Source: a virus. Taken from it: DNA of 33,156 nucleotides. Positions 15,202-23,729 of the stretch are shown one piece after another (positions within the stretch are counted from its first letter, which is position 1; every line of letters begins with the position of its first letter). The position numbers were made by a program, and so were the translations under genes. The stretch lies in the IMG/VR virus record IMGVR_UViG_3300037042_003829, positions 1 to 33,156 of that record. One strand, 5' to 3'. Below the pieces are notes generated by a model, which made no database searches, was not told the DNA's origin, and worked only from the letters and a program-made list of their open reading frames with translations.

Positions 15202-17829
15202 ATGTCTAAACGTGCTACATGTTCAGGAAGTAATCCCTTCACAATCTGTTCCCCCATAATTCTTGGAACAGGTAATGGTTCCTTTGCCTATAGTGGTAGT
15301 ATATTTGATAATAATACAAAAATTCGTGATAGTTCCAGTATAGCACCCTATCCCCGTGTTGATGTTACTGCCCTTGGATATGGTATTGCATCTTATGTAT
15401 CCCCCTATCATGGTCAAGGTTCATGGAATTGTAACAACTGGTCAACGGGAAGTTCTTCTTCTTTCATATCCCGTAATTCTTATAATAGTTCCGGTAGTTA
15501 TACATCTTCCTATTGTAGTGCTTCTTCCCGTAAAAAAGGACATAAACTTGTTCAGGCAGTAAAGCAATGGCATGGTAGGGAAGGATTTATGTGTCCAACG
15601 GATGAATGTTGGCAGGTAAGTAATAGATATTTAACAGTAACAAGACATACACAATATAGGGAAGGATATTTTACAGGTGCCAGTGGTTCTTATACGGGTT
15701 CCCTTACAGTAACATTTGATGCTACATCGGAACGGTCTTATACAGTTGATAGATTTTCAGGGGCAATAACAATGGGTAGTTGTTTGGATACTGCCAGTGT
15801 AGGAACATGGAATAGCACAAAGGCAGCAATAGTTCAAAATTCATATAATGGATTGGCAATGGGTATGGGTTGTTATGATAGTGCAAGTCGTGCTGCCATG
15901 AACTATGATAACGGGTGGCCGGAATACGGTTATATTGAATATCAATCCTGTAGTATATCGGAAACAGATATTGCCCTTCATTTTGAAACAAATTATAGTA
16001 ATGATTATCAGGAACATATAACTAATGTATCCCTTGCCGGTGCCTATAGTAGTTCTGTATTATATTCGGATGCCATTAATTTACTATCATTTCTACCATT
16101 AAATAATGATACAATTACACCGTGGTCAACCTTTGGATATAGGGGATTTGGTCCCTTACTTACAATGGATGAAGCACCCGGACCAGTAAGTCCTGATTTT
16201 GGTATAACTGACTGTACAATGTATAATGGTATATTATATACGGGTAGTGGTTCACAACCTGCTGACTGGGAAGCAACCCATCAATCGGAATGGAACCAAA
16301 CTGGATATACAACAGGTAGTAAAAACTGTACCTATTCGGGGGAAATACTTGGTAGAACCATTAATAATATAAGTAGTTCAACATTAGTTACATCTTCCTT
16401 TGACTGGCAACATGTTACATGGCGATGGGCAACAGTTGATGGTGGAATAACTTATGCATGGTTTCCAACTTATTATGGGGCATGGTCTGGACAGAATGTT
16501 GCATTATATGATACATTGGATGGCATTGCCGATACACGATGGACACAATTTACCAGTAATTATTGGGCAAGTTATTTACCAATGGGTGCATATATCATTG
16601 TTCCCAATGGGGCCGGTAGTATAATGGTTCAGAAATATGAAGAAATAAAAGAACCCATACAATCTTATAATTTTGCTAGACCATGTGGTGTTGATAGATT
16701 TCAACCGGATGTTTCCAGTGGTTCATGTATTGGTACTGGTTATAGTTATCCCGATATATTAACTAATACAGATTTAACGGGATATATGGGTGCTGGTGAT
16801 TATATATATGTTGATAGTGGAAGTATAACAAGGGTTAGTGTTGTTGACGGTGTGTATAGTGACCACATTACAGAAGGAACTATACTATATCAAGACCAAT
16901 CTTTATTTTCTACAGTAAGACCACGAAACTTTGTTGCACCTTTAAGGTGGTTTCCCTATAACTTCCGTAATACAGGAATATGTGGACGGAAGATGTTTAC
17001 TGTTGATGCAACGAAGAATACAAGTGGTCAACCCCTTACATGTAGTTCGGCAGATAATAATAATCATTATTTAATCACGGGGGATACTGTATATATCTAT
17101 AGTAATATGACCCAAAATGTTTCTGGTGGTTATAGAAATATAACAAGGGTAAATAGTCAGTCCTTTGCAGTTGGTGGAACAGTATGGTTGCCTACCATTG
17201 ACCAAGGAAGAAATTTCTGGGTATGTCATAGTAGTTCCCTTGGTATAGATGCCAATACATTAGATTATTATAATGATAAAGAAACTAAAGGGGATATTGT
17301 ATTTGTTAATGCTGAACCATGTGGGGTAGCAACACCCAATAGTGGATGTAATGTAATAAATCTGGGGGAAGATGGATTAAATTTTCTTGGTAGATATAGT
17401 GCTAGTATCAGTGGTTCATCCTATGGTTTATCATGGACGGGTAGTTGTGTAAAATATGGTCCCTGTGGTGCTTATTTTGGATGTAGTCCCAATGGGGATT
17501 ATCATTATGGGGCAACAACTTCTAGTTTTCGTGGAATGTTTCCTGTCAGTTCCTGTGGCAGTCAATGGTCCTGTCAGGGAATACAGATGGTAGTTGACCC
17601 CCTATTTCAATCTTCCAGTATATGTAATACAGTATCGGGGGATTGTAGTGATTATGTTGAACCCATAACGAATACAACAAGTATATCCATGCCATCTTTA
17701 CCACCGGATATATACTTTGATATTCCCATATCAGGTGCTGTTGGTCTTGGTAAGGGGGCATCATCCATGCCGAATTATCAAGTCCCTGTACCGTGGTCCC
17801 TTGATATTTGTGTCGAAGAACCCATTTAA
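15202..17829 (+). CDS. Large cysteine-rich tail protein, possible receptor-binding component
   Basis: An 875-residue protein dominated by Ser, Gly, Tyr, Asn and Thr with many cysteines (for example SSCGSQWSCQG, SVSGDCSDYVEP and SGCNVINLG), and little charge. No membrane segment is seen, so it is probably an extended beta-structured virion protein. Order after the tail-tip genes and before the fibre suggests a host-contact role. The cysteine content is unusual for a protein folded in the cytoplasm and could indicate metal sites or disulfides formed outside the cell. No family recognised. Confidence 0.62.
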   Translation: MSKRATCSGSNPFTICSPIILGTGNGSFAYSGSIFDNNTKIRDSSSIAPYPRVDVTALGYGIASYVSPYHGQGSWNCNNWSTGSSSSFISRNSYNSSGSYTSSYCSASSRKKGHKLVQAVKQWHGREGFMCPTDECWQVSNRYLTVTRHTQYREGYFTGASGSYTGSLTVTFDATSERSYTVDRFSGAITMGSCLDTASVGTWNSTKAAIVQNSYNGLAMGMGCYDSASRAAMNYDNGWPEYGYIEYQSCSISETDIALHFETNYSNDYQEHITNVSLAGAYSSSVLYSDAINLLSFLPLNNDTITPWSTFGYRGFGPLLTMDEAPGPVSPDFGITDCTMYNGILYTGSGSQPADWEATHQSEWNQTGYTTGSKNCTYSGEILGRTINNISSSTLVTSSFDWQHVTWRWATVDGGITYAWFPTYYGAWSGQNVALYDTLDGIADTRWTQFTSNYWASYLPMGAYIIVPNGAGSIMVQKYEEIKEPIQSYNFARPCGVDRFQPDVSSGSCIGTGYSYPDILTNTDLTGYMGAGDYIYVDSGSITRVSVVDGVYSDHITEGTILYQDQSLFSTVRPRNFVAPLRWFPYNFRNTGICGRKMFTVDATKNTSGQPLTCSSADNNNHYLITGDTVYIYSNMTQNVSGGYRNITRVNSQSFAVGGTVWLPTIDQGRNFWVCHSSSLGIDANTLDYYNDKETKGDIVFVNAEPCGVATPNSGCNVINLGEDGLNFLGRYSASISGSSYGLSWTGSCVKYGPCGAYFGCSPNGDYHYGATTSSFRGMFPVSSCGSQWSCQGIQMVVDPLFQSSSICNTVSGDCSDYVEPITNTTSISMPSLPPDIYFDIPISGAVGLGKGASSMPNYQVPVPWSLDICVEEPI

Positions 17830-17834
17830 CCCCC

Positions 17835-18140
17835 ATGTCATGTAACTGTAATAATAATAAATTAATAATACCTTCCTTATCGCAAGCAATGAATGGTATT
17901 GGTCCTGCTACCCAAGCAATCATGAATATAAATGTATTACCGATTTTAGATATTAATAAAAGAAGGGATATATGTCGTTATTGTGAATTTTCAACGAAAT
18001 CCGATGATGAAAAGTATAAAAACTATAATGGACTAACAAGTTATAGTCAATGTATAAAATGTGCTTGTATTATTTCCCTAAAGACTAAACTAGCAACGGA
18101 AACATGTCCCTTGGATAAATGGGATAAAAAGTCGGTCTGA
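17835..18140 (+). CDS. Cys-rich zinc-ribbon-like small protein
   Basis: A 101-residue protein. ATG 17835 (MSCNCNNN) was chosen over an ATG at 17808, which overlaps the previous gene more. The C-terminal half has ordered cysteine pairs, RDICRYCEFS...SQCIKCACIISLKTKLATETCPLDKW, a pattern I have seen in small phage proteins next to tail genes and probably a zinc ribbon. Its job is unknown; a virion or assembly role is likely from position. The stop codon TGA (18138-18140) lies in the loop of a repeated hairpin element. Confidence 0.7.
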   Translation: MSCNCNNNKLIIPSLSQAMNGIGPATQAIMNINVLPILDINKRRDICRYCEFSTKSDDEKYKNYNGLTSYSQCIKCACIISLKTKLATETCPLDKWDKKSV

Positions 18141-18173
18141 CCGACGTATAAAAAGTCGGAAGAACCGACGTAC
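18124..18173 (+). repeat. Tandem GTCGG-N5-CCGAC hairpin elements (copies 1a, 1b)
   Basis: Two copies in tandem. Copy 1a: ATAAAAA, then GTCGG (18131-18135), loop TCTGA, CCGAC (18141-18145), GTATA. Copy 1b: ATAAAAA, GTCGG (18155-18159), loop AAGAA, CCGAC (18165-18169), GTAC. Related copies lie at 25422 (+) and 26451 (-). Read on the - strand each is a 5-bp stem followed by five T, like a weak intrinsic terminator. The stem is conserved while the loop changes. Confidence 0.8.
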
Positions 18174-18182
18174 TAACCGTCA

Positions 18183-18203
18183 TTGACATCACCTACACTG
18201 TAT
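18183..18203 (+). promoter_or_regulatory. TTGACATCA start motif, copy 4
   Basis: TTGACATCA at 18183-18191, then 12 bases, then ATGG at 18204: the same motif and gap as at 4125 and 8685. It follows the tandem hairpin elements by ten bases and restarts expression for the two fibre-related genes. Confidence 0.6.
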
Positions 18204-18488
18204 ATGGTAGATGTTCAATTTAAGATACGAAACATGGAAGATGAAGTCATAAAGGCAATGCTTTATGTTTCCCCAACTGTTATACCCAATAGTTCAAGTA
18301 ATAGTATTATTGTCGGTAATTCCTATAAAGTTGGTATTGGTGGTGCTAATATTGACCCTGTAATATCATTATATCCTTCTATTTATGACATTCGTATTGC
18401 TGGATGTAACTTCAATACACAGTTTAGCATTGATATTTCTAACGCACCCACTGGTTCAACTGTACAAGCATCTTCCTATATAATATAA
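18204..18488 (+). CDS. Stand-alone paralogue of the fibre N-terminal domain
   Basis: A 94-residue protein homologous to residues 4-96 of the next protein, the long tail fibre. The two align without large gaps: VQFKIRNMEDEVIKAMLYVSP with VIFSLVDSTAGRFYSRIYISP, then SIIVGNSYKVGI with SIVVGDSIASLT, and LYPSIYDIRIAGCNFNTQFSIDIS with LVPNQYEVRCIGQDNTYETQFYIS. In tail fibres the N-terminal domain attaches to the virion, so this may be a cap, a spacer or the remnant of a second fibre. The ATG at 18204 is set by the start motif. Confidence 0.72.
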   Translation: MVDVQFKIRNMEDEVIKAMLYVSPTVIPNSSSNSIIVGNSYKVGIGGANIDPVISLYPSIYDIRIAGCNFNTQFSIDISNAPTGSTVQASSYII

Positions 18489-18490
18489 AT

Positions 18491-21400
18491 ATGGCAACAA
18501 CATCCGTAATATTTTCTTTAGTTGATTCAACCGCTGGTAGATTCTATAGTAGAATTTATATCAGTCCAATATCCTATCCCCTTGTATTTAGTGGTAGTAT
18601 TGTCGTTGGTGATAGTATTGCTTCCCTGACAAGTGATGTTGCCCCCATACAAACAATTGGATTAGTACCCAATCAATATGAAGTTCGCTGTATCGGACAA
18701 GATAATACATATGAAACACAGTTCTATATTTCCGTTCCTTCTTCATCTACACCAGTTTCTGCAAGTGCAATCCTTTATAATATACAGAACTTTACTGCCA
18801 ATACAACAGCAAGTTATGCAGTATCTTCCAGTTATGCTACGACTGCTAGTTATGCCTTAAATGGGGGTGGTGGTGGTGGTGTATGGACAGACGCTGGCAC
18901 TTATATTGTAAATAATAATGCTGGATTTGTTTCTGCTTCTTATATTGAAACACCTTCTATTCAAGCAAATACAGTCGTATTGCCGTCCCAGTCACCGGAA
19001 TATATTCTTGCTACCAATGACACCTATGAAGTTGTTTCGACCACAACTACACCCTTACAACTGGAATATATAAATAATGTTACTTCCGACATACAACAAC
19101 AACTAAATGATAAATATGGAAGTGGTAGTGTAATACAAACACCTTATATTGATTTTACCGTTGACGGTGCCCCAACATATGCAGAAGGACGGGTATTTTA
19201 TGATTCAACACAGCATACACTTTGCGTATATAATGACCAAAGCAATGTAACCCTAAATGTGGGGGAAGAACAGTTTGTTCGTATCGTAAATAAGACGCAT
19301 GCTATTATTACAAATGGTAGTGCCGTAACGATTTCCGGTAGTCAAGGACATAGACCAAAAGGTATATTGGCACAATCTACCCTGACAAGTGGTAGTAATA
19401 GTTATGGTATCATTGGTATTGCTACTTCCGATATTGCTGCAAATGACGAAGGAATGGTTACTATACTTGGTGTTGTTCGTAGTATCAATACTTCTGGATA
19501 TACAGCAGGGGATACCCTTTATGTTAGTAGTAGTGCTGGTAAGATTACCAATGTTAAACCAGCATTACCCTATGAACTTATCAAAATCGGTATTGCCCTT
19601 AATAGCACTGCCAATGGGTCTATACTTGTTTCCCCCTATGACGTAATACACCCTTCTGATATAAGTGGATATGGTGATTTAACCGTTACCAATAATCAGG
19701 CAAATATCAATATCAATACGATACCCAGTAATAGTTATGGTAGATTAGTATTTAAGGATAGTGGTTCGGAACGTGTTGCTATTCAGTTTCTAAACAATCA
19801 GTTTGATACTTATTATACAACAAGTGGACGTAGTAATGCCCTTGAAATCTATAATAATACGGGTAGCACAATCTTTTTTAATAGTGGGTCGGAAAGAATG
19901 CGAATAACAAAGGACGGGTCTATACTTATAAATAAACCCGGTGTTACTTCTTCTGCTTATAAAGTTGAAGTAAATGGTAATGTTAGTGCCAGTGCTGTTA
20001 CAGCAACTACAATGGCGATTGGGATTACCAGTAATGTTGGTAGCACTATACAATGTAATGGCAATCTATACATGGGAACCAGTAATAATAGTGGATTACG
20101 GACCTATAACACAGAACATAATCTTCAGTTATATGGTTATTACAATGTTAATGTAGCAGGACAAGCAGGGGCACAGTATAGTCAGGCAACTGTATTTGAC
20201 GTTAATGGAAATGTTGCTATTGGTGTTCCGGCAAGAAGCACTACGGGTGCCATGACTACAGGAAGATTTTATGTATCAGCAAGTAATGGGACAGATCCAT
20301 TGATTACTGCCAATAATGGTGCTATTAATAGTTTTATTGTAAATCCCATAGGAAGTATAGAACTTAATAATGGTAGTGGTTCAATAATGATTGGTAAATC
20401 CCTTGGTAATACAACTACTTCAACTTCCAGTTATGCTATAGAAATAGGCACTAATATTTTTAATAATAATGTCAGTAACAGTTACAGTATAGCAATGGGT
20501 TATAATGTTGGTTGTGGGGGTAGCACTGTTACGTCAGATTATAGTGTGCAAATGGGGTGGTATGCTGGTTATAGCAGTAAATATTCAGACGGTGCAGTTA
20601 TCATTGGTAAAAAAGCAGGACAGAATGCAAATACGGCAAGTAATGCAGTTTTTATTGGAAACAATGCTGGATACACATGTCGAACAGGTAGCGGTGCTGT
20701 TTGTATAGGACTGAATGCTGGGTTAAATCTGACGGATGGAACTAATACCACTTGTATTGGGGCGGGGGCAGGGCAAGGTGGTTCTGCTTATGGTTTATAT
20801 GCTGGGTGGAATGCTGGTGCTACTGCCAACACAAGTAGTTATGCTGTAATGCTAGGTAGTCATGCTGGTTACTATTCTACCCAATCGACAGACAGTGTAA
20901 TGATTGGTAGGGAAGCAGGATTTCGTGCCCTTCTTGCCAACAAAAGTGTATTTGTGGGAACATATGCAGGATATTATAACTATGCTTCGGGTTCAATATG
21001 TCTTGGATATAGGTCTGGTTATGACAATAAAACAGGTTCCAATAATATATTCCTTGGATATGGTTCAGACGTAATATCGGATACTGCCACAGTCAGTAAC
21101 AGTGTTGCTATAGGTATAAATAGCAGAATATCCCAAAACAATACAATCACCCTTGGTGGCACGGGAAGTTATGCAGTAAATGTTGGTATTGGAACAAGCA
21201 CCCCTTCTGCTAAACTTGATTTATCAGGAAGTGTTGCTTCTGAAAAACTACTTAATATAAAGAACAATGCAGGAACACAAATAATGCTTGTAAGTAGCAG
21301 TGGGGCAGTTGTTATTGGGAATAATACTAATATACATTCAACAGTTACATTCCAAGTAAATACAGGAACTGATAAAAACATAGCATACCAAACGTCAGGC

Positions 21401-22081
21401 ACGGGAATAAAACTAAATGCTTACAATGACGCAGCAACAACGAATATTCCACTTGAAATAAATGGTTTCCCAGTTGTAATAAAATGTGGTGAATCAGAAA
21501 GGGGCAGATTTGATACAAATGGATTAACTGTCACTGGCAATGTAACTGCAAGTTATGCAGGATTTTATTGTCCGGGGAATACAGCAAACAGTGGGTTGAA
21601 AGTTGGTGCACTGGAAGTTCAGGGGTTTGCCGTAAACAATAACTGGTTTGGCGACAATGTTTTTTATAATGGTTCAAACTTCATTGCACGTGCCGCTGGG
21701 TATGTAGGACTGTTCTATTTTCAGGGTAGCGAAGGACAGTTTAGATTTAGTGACGCTTCCTTAACAGCAGGTGCTACATGGTCCCCCACAGTGATACAGA
21801 AAATGTATGGACCTACAAAGACCATAGCATTAGGGGGTGTTATGCCGACCACTGCAGGGAACTTCGCCAATGCTGTCTTGTATGTCAGTGGCAGTGGATT
21901 AGTGGGTATAAATAATGTAAATCCTGCTACTGCCCTTGACGTTACAGGAACTACAAGAACAACTGCTTTTGTTACACCTACAACATTACCAGCAACATTA
22001 TATACAGGGTCAACATACTTTAGTGCTTCATTTTTATTTATCTATACTGGAACGGCATGGAAAAGTGCTTCTTTAAGTTAA
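18491..22081 (+). CDS. Long tail fibre / host adhesin
   Basis: A 1196-residue fibre. Domains: N-terminal attachment domain (4-96) shared with the preceding gene; a linker of SYA repeats, SYAVSSSYATTASYAL, then six glycines (about 108-132); a middle beta region; a run of repeats with the pattern IGxxAG (VIIGKKAGQ, VFIGNNAGY, VCIGLNAGL, VMIGREAGF) over about residues 640-885, as in the beta-roll heads of trimeric adhesins; GIGTSTPSAKLDLSG (about 899-913); and a C-terminal tip. No C-terminal chaperone domain is evident. It should bind the host surface. The distal third differs in style from the rest and holds the only GATC I found, suggesting exchange. Confidence 0.88.
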   Translation: MATTSVIFSLVDSTAGRFYSRIYISPISYPLVFSGSIVVGDSIASLTSDVAPIQTIGLVPNQYEVRCIGQDNTYETQFYISVPSSSTPVSASAILYNIQNFTANTTASYAVSSSYATTASYALNGGGGGGVWTDAGTYIVNNNAGFVSASYIETPSIQANTVVLPSQSPEYILATNDTYEVVSTTTTPLQLEYINNVTSDIQQQLNDKYGSGSVIQTPYIDFTVDGAPTYAEGRVFYDSTQHTLCVYNDQSNVTLNVGEEQFVRIVNKTHAIITNGSAVTISGSQGHRPKGILAQSTLTSGSNSYGIIGIATSDIAANDEGMVTILGVVRSINTSGYTAGDTLYVSSSAGKITNVKPALPYELIKIGIALNSTANGSILVSPYDVIHPSDISGYGDLTVTNNQANININTIPSNSYGRLVFKDSGSERVAIQFLNNQFDTYYTTSGRSNALEIYNNTGSTIFFNSGSERMRITKDGSILINKPGVTSSAYKVEVNGNVSASAVTATTMAIGITSNVGSTIQCNGNLYMGTSNNSGLRTYNTEHNLQLYGYYNVNVAGQAGAQYSQATVFDVNGNVAIGVPARSTTGAMTTGRFYVSASNGTDPLITANNGAINSFIVNPIGSIELNNGSGSIMIGKSLGNTTTSTSSYAIEIGTNIFNNNVSNSYSIAMGYNVGCGGSTVTSDYSVQMGWYAGYSSKYSDGAVIIGKKAGQNANTASNAVFIGNNAGYTCRTGSGAVCIGLNAGLNLTDGTNTTCIGAGAGQGGSAYGLYAGWNAGATANTSSYAVMLGSHAGYYSTQSTDSVMIGREAGFRALLANKSVFVGTYAGYYNYASGSICLGYRSGYDNKTGSNNIFLGYGSDVISDTATVSNSVAIGINSRISQNNTITLGGTGSYAVNVGIGTSTPSAKLDLSGSVASEKLLNIKNNAGTQIMLVSSSGAVVIGNNTNIHSTVTFQVNTGTDKNIAYQTSGTGIKLNAYNDAATTNIPLEINGFPVVIKCGESERGRFDTNGLTVTGNVTASYAGFYCPGNTANSGLKVGALEVQGFAVNNNWFGDNVFYNGSNFIARAAGYVGLFYFQGSEGQFRFSDASLTAGATWSPTVIQKMYGPTKTIALGGVMPTTAGNFANAVLYVSGSGLVGINNVNPATALDVTGTTRTTAFVTPTTLPATLYTGSTYFSASFLFIYTGTAWKSASLS

Positions 22082-22085
22082 AAAC

Positions 22086-22121
22086 TTGAAATATAATAAG
22101 AACTGTGTTATACTTATAAGC
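22086..22121 (+). promoter_or_regulatory. Promoter of the GIY-YIG gene, leaderless arrangement
   Basis: TTGAAA (22086-22091), 17-base spacer, TATACT (22109-22114). The ATG at 22122 is 7 bases after the -10 box, where transcription would normally begin, so the mRNA may start at the start codon. The 14 bases TGTGTTATACTTAT (22104-22117) are identical to those in the promoter at 25348-25378. Confidence 0.7.
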
Positions 22122-22748
22122 ATGAAGAAAATAGGAATATATAAAATCGAAAATGTGGTCAACAATAAATATTATATTGGAAGTTCAAATGATATTGATA
22201 TAAGGTGGACTGCCCATAAACGTGCCAAAGAAAAGGGCAACTTACTTCACCGTTCAATAAAAAAACATGGAATACAGGATTTTTACTTTGAAGTGCTGGA
22301 AGAATGTGCCGAAGCAGATTTGTTAAATATTGAACAGCAGTATCTTGACATTGCATTTCTTATGCCCCATATGATTTATAATACAAATCCCTTGGCAGCA
22401 TGTCCCCCCAACGGTAAACGTGGCAAATATAGTGCTGAACATTGTGCTAATATATCGGCAGCAAAGAAAGGTAAGAAACTTGGCAAACAGTCAAAGGAAC
22501 GTAGTGCTGAACATTGTGCTAAAATATCAGCAGCAAAGACAGGTAAAAAACAAAGTGCTGAACATTGTGCTAAAAAATCAGCAGCAAATAAAGATTATAC
22601 AATATATTCTTTTAATAATATCAATACAGGGGAAGTATTTACAGGAATACAGTATGATTTCTATACTAAATATAATCTAAACATTGGTAATGTAAATGCC
22701 CTTATCAAAGGCAAGATTAAATCCGTAAAAGGGTGGGTGTTAATATGA
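22122..22748 (+). CDS. GIY-YIG homing endonuclease with NUMOD3 repeats
   Basis: A 208-residue free-standing homing endonuclease. The nuclease domain has GIY at residues 5-7, YIG at 18-20, Arg28 and the catalytic Glu71 (NIEQQYLD). It is followed by three NUMOD3-type DNA-binding repeats (SAEHCAxxSAA at about 104, 128 and 145) and a C-terminal NUMOD1-like segment (YSFNNINTGEVFTG). The ATG at 22122 gives the canonical MKKIGIYKIEN start; the in-frame ATG at 22086 lies in the promoter. The gene has its own promoter, follows the fibre gene and overlaps the next gene by four bases (ATGA). It may drive spread of this segment among related phages. Confidence 0.93.
   Translation: MKKIGIYKIENVVNNKYYIGSSNDIDIRWTAHKRAKEKGNLLHRSIKKHGIQDFYFEVLEECAEADLLNIEQQYLDIAFLMPHMIYNTNPLAACPPNGKRGKYSAEHCANISAAKKGKKLGKQSKERSAEHCAKISAAKTGKKQSAEHCAKKSAANKDYTIYSFNNINTGEVFTGIQYDFYTKYNLNIGNVNALIKGKIKSVKGWVLI
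22431..22573 (+). repeat. Three exact 20-bp repeats inside the endonuclease gene
   Basis: AGTGCTGAACATTGTGCTAA occurs at 22431-22450, 22503-22522 and 22554-22573. The repeats encode SAEHCAN/K of the NUMOD3 modules. Exact identity at the DNA level points to recent amplification of the module, since synonymous changes have not built up. Confidence 0.9.
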
Positions 22749-23431
22749 TACTTGATTTCCATACAAAATATAGCAGTCAGTTCCTTTCGGACGGAATAAC
22801 AGAATCCCTTATAAAAGAACTATGGGGACATGATTGTTATAAAAAGAATGCTTTTGAAATCGGTGTTAGTCCAACAGAAAATAATACAAAGTTTCTGAAG
22901 GATAAATATTCATGGGCAGTAACACAGGTGGACGGTGCTTATAGTGTTCCCCATGAAAAGATATATCAACATTTTATTACAAAAGAAAATGTGGTGGGTA
23001 TTATGAAATCCTATGATACACCCCGTAATCTTAATCTATTCAGTATAGATATTGACGGTAATGACGTATGGGTTCTTCATGAAGTGTTGAAACATTATAC
23101 TGCTGATATAGTAATCGCAGAATACAATGTATCCTTTGGAACGGAAGATAAGGTAATGCCCTATGATTCCCAAGCAGTATGGTCAGGGGACAACTACTAT
23201 GGTGCCAGTATAACTTCCTGGAAGAAACTTATGGATTATCATGGTTATTATTTTGTAACATGTGATAAGGAAGGCGTGAACTGCTTCTTTACAAACCATA
23301 AACTTAATATAGAAAATGGATTAGATTTTACAAACGGTAATGTTGGTAGGTGGCCGGAATGCGGTAAACCTATGACAACTATCGATTCAGTTCTAAATAT
23401 AAATAAGAAAGAAATATATATATGCCAATAA
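22745..23431 (+). CDS. FkbM-like methyltransferase, second copy
   Basis: A 228-residue SAM-methyltransferase-like protein. FEIGVSPTENNTKFL at residues 37-51 resembles motif I, and NLFSIDIDGNDVWVL at 97-111 carries the DIDGxD variant of the FkbM DxEG signature; DIVIAEYN follows. FkbM-like enzymes usually methylate sugars. The start overlaps the stop of the homing endonuclease by ATGA, so both are made from the same message, and the pair may have arrived together. The last 10 bases overlap the next gene. Only distantly similar to the methyltransferase at 3444. Confidence 0.78.
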   Translation: MILDFHTKYSSQFLSDGITESLIKELWGHDCYKKNAFEIGVSPTENNTKFLKDKYSWAVTQVDGAYSVPHEKIYQHFITKENVVGIMKSYDTPRNLNLFSIDIDGNDVWVLHEVLKHYTADIVIAEYNVSFGTEDKVMPYDSQAVWSGDNYYGASITSWKKLMDYHGYYFVTCDKEGVNCFFTNHKLNIENGLDFTNGNVGRWPECGKPMTTIDSVLNINKKEIYICQ

Positions 23432-23724
23432 AAAGCGATAAACTAAACGCAATAGTAATACCAGCAACGGAAACAAGGACACCGGACCAGTATTACATAC
23501 GACAACTTACTATTAACTGGTCTACACCGTCCGAACCGATTAATGCCTTTGTGGTATTGACCCCTTACATTAGTTCAACGGGGGAACCTTTTCCTGACCA
23601 TAGTGTAAGTTTTACCCTTGAAAATATCATGGAACTTAGTCAGACTGATTTACAGTTGGCAGAAGTCTTTGATAAAATAGTATCCCTAACAAATAGGGTA
23701 GCAACGGAACGGGGGGTAATCTAA
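23422..23724 (+). CDS. Hypothetical protein, possible virion component
   Basis: A 100-residue protein I do not recognise. It starts MPIKSDKLNAIVIPATETRTPDQYYIRQLTINWSTPSEPINAFVVLTPY, a beta-rich segment, and ends in a helix (SQTDLQLAEVFDKIVSLTNRVATERGVI). Its leader, AAGAAAGAAATATATATATGCC, is nearly the same as those of the capsid and tail-tube genes, which suggests strong late expression. It overlaps the methyltransferase gene by 10 bases and precedes membrane proteins, so it could be structural or part of the lysis block. Confidence 0.62.
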   Translation: MPIKSDKLNAIVIPATETRTPDQYYIRQLTINWSTPSEPINAFVVLTPYISSTGEPFPDHSVSFTLENIMELSQTDLQLAEVFDKIVSLTNRVATERGVI

Positions 23725-23729
23725 GTCTT

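Noticed and set aside
4125-18208. TTGACA in the start motif as a sigma70 -35 box
   Set aside because: With 16-18 bases spacing the -10 would lie at or after the ATG and no TATAAT-like sequence is there. Reported as an unexplained motif instead.
22431-22573. CRISPR-like array
   Set aside because: Three repeats with unequal spacing inside a coding frame; they encode NUMOD3 modules.
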